Below are positions 59,946-64,000 of a DNA stretch of 64,000 nucleotides, one piece after another. The DNA lies in assembly GCA_049587755.1 (NCBI GenBank), contig JBAVEN010000079.1:168550-232549 (forward strand), written 5' to 3'. Origin of the DNA: Bog-375 sp049587755 (GTDB taxonomy: Bacteria; Acidobacteriota; Terriglobia; Bryobacterales; Bryobacteraceae). Numbering within the stretch: the first letter of the stretch is position 1; each line of letters begins with the position of its first letter. Under the pieces are notes generated by a model, which did not search any database, was not told the origin of the DNA, and saw only the letters and a list, made by a program, of their open reading frames with translations. A program made the translations under genes and the position numbers.

Positions 59946-60776
59946 CTACGCTTCCTCCAGCCGGTCGAAAACCCGCATGATCAGATCCATCGGGTGGACG
60001 ATCTCCGGCTTCTCCTTCAGTTCCAGCACCAGTGGAAACTGCCCGGACTGGCCGTGGAACAACGCCATCGTCTGCTTCCAATCCACGGTTCCCCCTTCGC
60101 TCTCGAACGGGAACAGGTGCTGGTCGGTCTTGCCGTCGTTGTCGTGAATGTGCGTGGAGCGTATTCGCGGCTTCATCATCCGGAAAGCCGCCTCCACGCC
60201 CTCGTTCATGTTGGCATGGCCGGCGTCGAAAACGTAATTCAGCCCAATATGCGTCATTTCCTCGAACAGCAGAAGACGCTCCGCGCTCGAAAGCTCGTTG
60301 GGAATGTTCTCGAGCAGTATGTCCACGCCGCGCTGGCGCGCGAACAGGCTCAGTTCCTCCAGCGCCGCAAAGGCTGCGTCGAACTTGCGCAGGTCGAACT
60401 CCTCGCCGCTCACCCCGAGGTGCTGAATCAGGTAGCGGAAAGGAATCACCTCGGCAATCTCCAGCGCGCGCTTGATTTCATCCACCGTCTCCAGCCGCTT
60501 GCCCTTCACCGGTTCGGTAATCGTGATCACCGCGTGCGGCCCGGACCGGCCCCAGATCTCATCGGTGTACATGGGCGAGTGTACCGAGTGCAGCTTCAAC
60601 TCCGAGTCGCGAAACCAATGGCCCAGCTCGGCGATCTGGGCCTTGTCGCGGTAGTCCAGGTGCTGCCGGGCGCAGTATATCTCCACTGCCGGAATTCCGG
60701 CCTGTTCGATGCGTTGCAGCGTCGCCCCGGTCAGCCGGTGATTGACGAACACGTGCGTCGAAAGTACGTGGTCCAT
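59946..60776 (-). CDS. Sugar phosphate isomerase/epimerase-like TIM barrel protein
   Basis: 276 residues. Xylose-isomerase-like fold of the AP_endonuc_2 family: STHVFVNHRLTGATLQRIEQAGIPAVEIYC, LHSVHSPMYTD, VDILLENIPNELSSAERLLLFEEM, and metal-binding FDAGHANMNEGVEA, IHDNDGKTDQHLFPFESEGGTVDWKQTM. The residues around E, D, H, H, E fit a divalent-metal site. Enzyme activity is not defined for this branch. It lies between ggt and rocF on the same strand. Confidence 0.85.
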   Translation of the reverse strand: MDHVLSTHVFVNHRLTGATLQRIEQAGIPAVEIYCARQHLDYRDKAQIAELGHWFRDSELKLHSVHSPMYTDEIWGRSGPHAVITITEPVKGKRLETVDEIKRALEIAEVIPFRYLIQHLGVSGEEFDLRKFDAAFAALEELSLFARQRGVDILLENIPNELSSAERLLLFEEMTHIGLNYVFDAGHANMNEGVEAAFRMMKPRIRSTHIHDNDGKTDQHLFPFESEGGTVDWKQTMALFHGQSGQFPLVLELKEKPEIVHPMDLIMRVFDRLEEA

Positions 60777-60800
60777 GTTCTTCGTTTAGTCCTTTCGAGC

Positions 60801-62465
60801 CTAATATCCTCGCGCCGCGGCTTCGGTTCGCGGATCGGCCGCACCCGCGAGCCAGCCATCTTCCCACTGAATCGCCGCACAGTCGCCCATCGCGTTCACC
60901 CGCCGGATCTTGTAGCCGCGGCTCTCGAGCAGCGCAATCGTATCCGGCGAATAGCCCGGCTCCACGGCCAGCACATCCGGCAGCCACTGATGGTGGAAGC
61001 GCGGCCAGTTCACCGCATCCTGCACGTTCATCCGGAAATCGAGCACGTTCACTATCACTTCAAGCACGGTGTTGATAATCGTCGGCCCGCCGGGCGAGCC
61101 CAGCGCCAAAAACGGCTTGCCGTCCTTCAGCACCATGGTGGGCGTCATCGAAGAGAGCGGCGTTTTGCGCGGCGCAATCGCGTTGGCTTCGCCCTGCACC
61201 AGCCCGAACATGTTGGGCGCGCCCGGCTTGGCGGCGAAATCGTCCATTTCATTGTTGAGCAGGAATCCCAGCCCGGCCGCCGTCACCTTGCTGCCATAGC
61301 TGCCATTCAGCGTATAAGTCACCAGCGCCACGTTGCCCGCCCGGTCGGCGATGGAATAGTGGGTGGTTTCGTTCGATTCCTTCGCTTCCAATCGCGCTCT
61401 CTGCACCTCGCTGCTGGGCGTGGCGCGCTTCGGGTCGATCGACGTCCGAAGCTTCAAGAGGTACGCCGGATCCAGCACGCTCTCCGTCGGAACCTTCACG
61501 AAATCGGGATCGCCCAGGAGCTCGGCGCGATCGGCGAAAAAGCGCCGCATGGCCTCCGCCATGTAATGCACCGCTTCGGCCGAACCCGCTCCGCCCTTCT
61601 CGTAGCCGGTGCCTTCCAGCACTCCCAGCATTTGCAGAATGCCGATGCCGCCCGAGCTCGGCGGCGGCGATGTGACGATCTCGTAGCCGCGGTATTGGCC
61701 CGTGAGCGGTTGGCGCTCGATCACCGTGTATCCGAACAGGTCGGCTTCGGTGATCAGCCCGCCGTGCTCCTCGATGTCTTTCGCCAACAGGTGCGCGGTT
61801 TCGCCTTCGTAGAAATCGGTGGCGCCCAGCCGCTCGATGCGCTCCAGCGTGCGCGCCAGTTCCGGCTGCGCCAACACGTCCCCAGCCTGGTAGTACTTTC
61901 CATCGCGCAGGAAAATGCGCTTCGATTCCGCAAAGCGCCCCAGTCCTTTCGCGCTGGCCTGCAGCGATTCCGCCTGCGCATAAGACAGCGGGAACCCTTT
62001 CGCCGCCAGCTCCACTGCCGGCCGCACCAGCTCGGCCCATGGCCTGCCGCCGAACCTTTTCCAGGCGTATTCCAGGCCGCGCACCGTGCCCGGCACGCCG
62101 GAAGCGCGATAGCCGATGATGCTGTCCTCGGTCGGCTTGCCGGCGCTGTCCAGGTACATGTTGCGCGTTGCGGCCGCCGGCGCGCGCTCGCGGAAGTCGA
62201 TGAATGATGTGCGTCCGTCCGCCATCCGCACCAGCATGAACCCGCCGCCGCCAATATTGCCCGCGGAAGGATGCGTCACCGCCAGCGCGAAACCCACCGC
62301 CACCGCCGCATCCACCGCGTTGCCGCCCGCTTTCAGTACTTCCAGGCCCGCGTCCGCGGCGTGGAACTCGCGCGCCACCACCATCCCGTGCCGTGCGCGC
62401 ACCGGTTGCGCGCCCTGCGCAGAGAGCGCGACCGCAAGCAGCATCGGAATCAGCGTGCGCCGCAT
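60801..62465 (-). CDS. ggt: Gamma-glutamyltransferase
   Basis: 554 residues from the ATG at 62465. Signal peptide MRRTLIPMLLAVALSAQG. Ntn hydrolase: RHGMVVAREFHAADAGLEVLKAGGNAVDAAVA, GNIGGGGFMLVRMADG, and the self-cleavage Thr in ESNETTHYSIADRAGNVA, with the catalytic SMTPTMVLKDGKPFLALGSPGGPTI. It moves gamma-glutamyl groups from glutathione and similar peptides in the periplasm. It is followed by the isomerase and arginase genes, which may point to peptide nitrogen use. Confidence 0.93.
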   Translation of the reverse strand: MRRTLIPMLLAVALSAQGAQPVRARHGMVVAREFHAADAGLEVLKAGGNAVDAAVAVGFALAVTHPSAGNIGGGGFMLVRMADGRTSFIDFRERAPAAATRNMYLDSAGKPTEDSIIGYRASGVPGTVRGLEYAWKRFGGRPWAELVRPAVELAAKGFPLSYAQAESLQASAKGLGRFAESKRIFLRDGKYYQAGDVLAQPELARTLERIERLGATDFYEGETAHLLAKDIEEHGGLITEADLFGYTVIERQPLTGQYRGYEIVTSPPPSSGGIGILQMLGVLEGTGYEKGGAGSAEAVHYMAEAMRRFFADRAELLGDPDFVKVPTESVLDPAYLLKLRTSIDPKRATPSSEVQRARLEAKESNETTHYSIADRAGNVALVTYTLNGSYGSKVTAAGLGFLLNNEMDDFAAKPGAPNMFGLVQGEANAIAPRKTPLSSMTPTMVLKDGKPFLALGSPGGPTIINTVLEVIVNVLDFRMNVQDAVNWPRFHHQWLPDVLAVEPGYSPDTIALLESRGYKIRRVNAMGDCAAIQWEDGWLAGAADPRTEAAARGY

Positions 62466-62528
62466 CAAGTTGATTCTAACGTGTATCGCGATCCGCATTC
62501 CCCGTTGCGCAGGTTCGCCACCGGAGGC

Positions 62529-63236
62529 TCAGCCGCGCCGCCGCTTCCATTCGAACAGCACGATGCCCGCTGCCACCGAGACGTTGAGCGACGAAATCTT
62601 CCCCGCCAGCGGAATCCGCACCAACAGGTCGCAGTGCTTCTTCACCTGCTCGTGCAAGCCTTTGCCTTCGCCGCCCAAAACGATCGCGGTCGGCAGCGAA
62701 TACGCCACGCGGTCGTACGCTTCCGCGCCGCGCTCGTCCAGCCCGTAGATCCAGTAGCCGCGCTCTTTCAGATCTTCGAGCGTGCGGTTGATGTTGGTGA
62801 CGCGCGTCACCGGCAGATGCTCAATCGCGCCTGCCGCGGCTTTCGCCGCCACGTCCGTCAGGCTGGCCGCGCGGCGCTCCGGAATGATGACGCCGCCCGC
62901 GCCCGCCGCGTGCGCCGTGCGGATCACCGCGCCCAGGTTGTGCGGGTCCTCCACGCCATCCAGCACCACCAGCAGCTCCGCCCGCGCCACTTGTTCGAGC
63001 TCGGCATACTGGCGCGCCGCACCCATCGCGATCACGCCCTGGTGCGCCGTGGTCCCCGCCAGCCGGTCGAGCGCCGGCCGCGGCTCGAAGCGCACCGGCA
63101 CCCCAGCGCGTCGCGCCAGGTCAATCAGCTCCTGCAAACGCGGCCCGCCCGCGCCCTGCGCCACCAGAAGCTTTTCCAGCGGATGTTTGGCGCGAAGCGC
63201 TTCGCCCACCGGATGAATTCCGCTGAGGATCGGCAT
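62529..63236 (-). CDS. rlmB: 23S rRNA (guanosine-2'-O)-methyltransferase RlmB (SpoU/TrmH family)
   Basis: 235 residues from the ATG at 63236. SpoU N-terminal substrate-binding domain (MPILSGIHPVGEALRAKHPLEKLLVAQG), then the knotted SPOUT core: LDGVEDPHNLGAVIRTAHAAGAGGVIIPERRAASL, AIVLGGEGKGL and LVRIPLAGKISSLNVSVAAGIVLFE. It 2'-O-methylates G2251 in E. coli 23S rRNA. The ATG overlaps the TGA of the upstream gene by one base, so they are coupled. Confidence 0.92.
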   Translation of the reverse strand: MPILSGIHPVGEALRAKHPLEKLLVAQGAGGPRLQELIDLARRAGVPVRFEPRPALDRLAGTTAHQGVIAMGAARQYAELEQVARAELLVVLDGVEDPHNLGAVIRTAHAAGAGGVIIPERRAASLTDVAAKAAAGAIEHLPVTRVTNINRTLEDLKERGYWIYGLDERGAEAYDRVAYSLPTAIVLGGEGKGLHEQVKKHCDLLVRIPLAGKISSLNVSVAAGIVLFEWKRRRG

Positions 63237-63742
63237 CACGCGCCCGGAAGGACCTGCAGGCCGTTATTGAACCGGTTGGTGAAGTTGGCCATCGCCGCCA
63301 CCAGCGTGATCTCGACAATCTGCTCCTGGGTGAAGTGCGCGAACAGCGCTTCGCGCGATTCCGTGGCTGTCGCCGTGCGCGTCAGGTCGCGTGCATACGC
63401 GATCGCCGCGCGCTCGGCCGCGCCGAACGGTTTTTCATCGCCGGCCTGGAGCGCCCGCATATCATCGTCGGTTACGCCGGCCTTGGGCGCACTCGCCTTG
63501 TGTGCGGCGGTGCAGAAGGCGCACCGGTTGGTGTAGGAGCAGGTCAGGTACACCAGTTCTTTCACGCGCTGCCCTACCGAGCCGGGGCCCACAATCGCGC
63601 CGTACAGCGGCACAAAAGTCTTCAGCACCTCCGGCCGATGCGCCATGGCGCGGAAGAACGCGTTTGGCTTTTTCGACTTGGCCTCGAGACTGGCCAGAAA
63701 TTCGTTTTGCGCGGGATCCGCGCCATGAATCGGAGTTGGCAT
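63236..63742 (-). CDS. Carboxymuconolactone decarboxylase/AhpD-like protein
   Basis: 168 residues. All-helical AhpD fold with redox CxxC in TNRCAFCTAAHKASAPKAG (about 73-91), and QEQIVEITLVAAMANFTNRFNNGLQVLPG. Members are alkylhydroperoxidase-like or decarboxylases; the CxxC plus His suggests peroxidase or thiol activity. It precedes rlmB with a one-base overlap. No ahpC is adjacent. Confidence 0.88.
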   Translation of the reverse strand: MPTPIHGADPAQNEFLASLEAKSKKPNAFFRAMAHRPEVLKTFVPLYGAIVGPGSVGQRVKELVYLTCSYTNRCAFCTAAHKASAPKAGVTDDDMRALQAGDEKPFGAAERAAIAYARDLTRTATATESREALFAHFTQEQIVEITLVAAMANFTNRFNNGLQVLPGA

Positions 63743-63891
63743 AGCAACCAGTATACCGGTGGGGCATAATGTACCCTACCCGGGTGTGCGACATAAAAAT
63801 GGTGGCGTCTTATTATTCCGAGGAAATCCGCTGGTATCCGAGCGAGTACGTACGCAAGGCAGCGGCGTCGAGCCCGCGGGCGACAGACAGT

Positions 63892-63992
63892 AGCCCACGG
63901 CGTGAGCCGTGTGGAATCTGGTTGCTCCCTACCAGCCCCGGAACGGGGCGGAAGACTGTTGGCGAAAGCCTCTTCCGCCCCGTTCCGGGGCT
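63892..63992 (+). repeat. Composite hairpin repeat copy 3, followed by a perfect 22-bp inverted repeat
   Basis: TAGCCC with hairpin ACGGC-GTGA-GCCGT (63892-63915), then CCCCGGAACGGGG and CGGAAGA. The stretch 63934-63955 is repeated as its exact reverse complement at 63971-63992 (15 bases apart), so two units face each other at the right edge of the window. Confidence 0.75.
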
Positions 63993-64000
63993 TGTCCTCA

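Noticed and set aside
59907..62207. 766-codon open frame on the + strand
   Set aside because: It is opposite ggt and the isomerase genes, both clearly coding; its translation is rich in Arg, His and Leu with no domain, typical of antisense frames in GC-rich DNA.
1..64000. tRNA or rRNA genes
   Set aside because: No TPsiC-arm consensus with paired acceptor stem and no rRNA-like stretch was noticed on reading both strands; a tRNAscan-type run would be decisive.

Overview
The window is GC-rich, densely coded bacterial DNA. It most resembles an acidobacterium of the Solibacter/Bryobacterales type. This is an inference from gene content: two large stand-alone FtsX/MacB-like permeases beside a PadR regulator, a two-haem 'reaction-centre cytochrome-like' protein, a PaoABC-type molybdenum hydroxylase, many Tat-exported Gfo/Idh-type proteins, and gaps filled with small palindromic repeats. 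No rRNA, tRNA, CRISPR array or intact transposase was seen.

Layout. (1) 1-3.7 kb is a decayed accessory segment: a possible enlarged CsrA-like protein, two diverged tandem copies of an unknown Cys-motif gene (the first broken by frameshifts), a third trace of the same sequence, and an unrecognisable minus-strand relic. (2) 3.7-8.0 kb: a RhaT-type sugar transporter and a periplasmic lytic transglycosylase with an overlapping upstream partner. (3) 8.2-13.8 kb: two orphan ABC permeases and padR, with a near-perfect operator placed on the padR promoter. (4) 14.2-16.8 kb: a molybdopterin oxidoreductase, divergent from an exported VWFA-like protein and an exported methyltransferase. (5) 17.3-23.1 kb: a paoABC-like operon ending in a small Cys-rich protein, then a PEGA protein and a radical SAM protein. 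(6) 23.7-31.1 kb: a TolC-type channel, a DUF1015 protein, a LolD-type ATPase, ClpC and an ankyrin protein. (7) 31.4-35.1 kb: HU, an M50 protease, two glycosyltransferases and prepilin peptidase, a tightly packed minus-strand series probably read from one HU promoter. (8) 35.2-46.5 kb: metabolic genes (flavin reductase, YghZ-like aldo/keto reductase, two Gfo/Idh proteins, nucleoside hydrolase, dihaem cytochrome, leuA, acyl-CoA ligase). (9) 46.6-52.6 kb: a glycosyltransferase with an apparent CTG start between an intact serine hydrolase gene and the C-terminal relic of a second copy, then paaK plus an ACT-domain gene, an unknown gene, and a frameshifted stand-alone ClpX-type zinc finger. (10) 52.6-63.7 kb: an amino-acid permease, an HNH-repeat endonuclease overlapping a glycosyltransferase, then a long minus-strand series of S41 protease, small protein, Ddl, arginase, TIM-barrel isomerase, gamma-glutamyltransferase, RlmB and an AhpD-like protein.

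The most distinctive non-coding content is a set of dispersed repeat families in the gaps. They include two-hairpin REP-like units whose stems vary in a compensated way between copies, terminator-bearing units behind several genes, a composite hairpin unit, and an element with perfect 18-bp inverted arms. Much of the coding content is housekeeping or metabolic. The less ordinary items are the padR operator arrangement, the small-gene relics, the exported methyltransferase, the cytochrome fusion and the small Cys-rich partner of paoABC.
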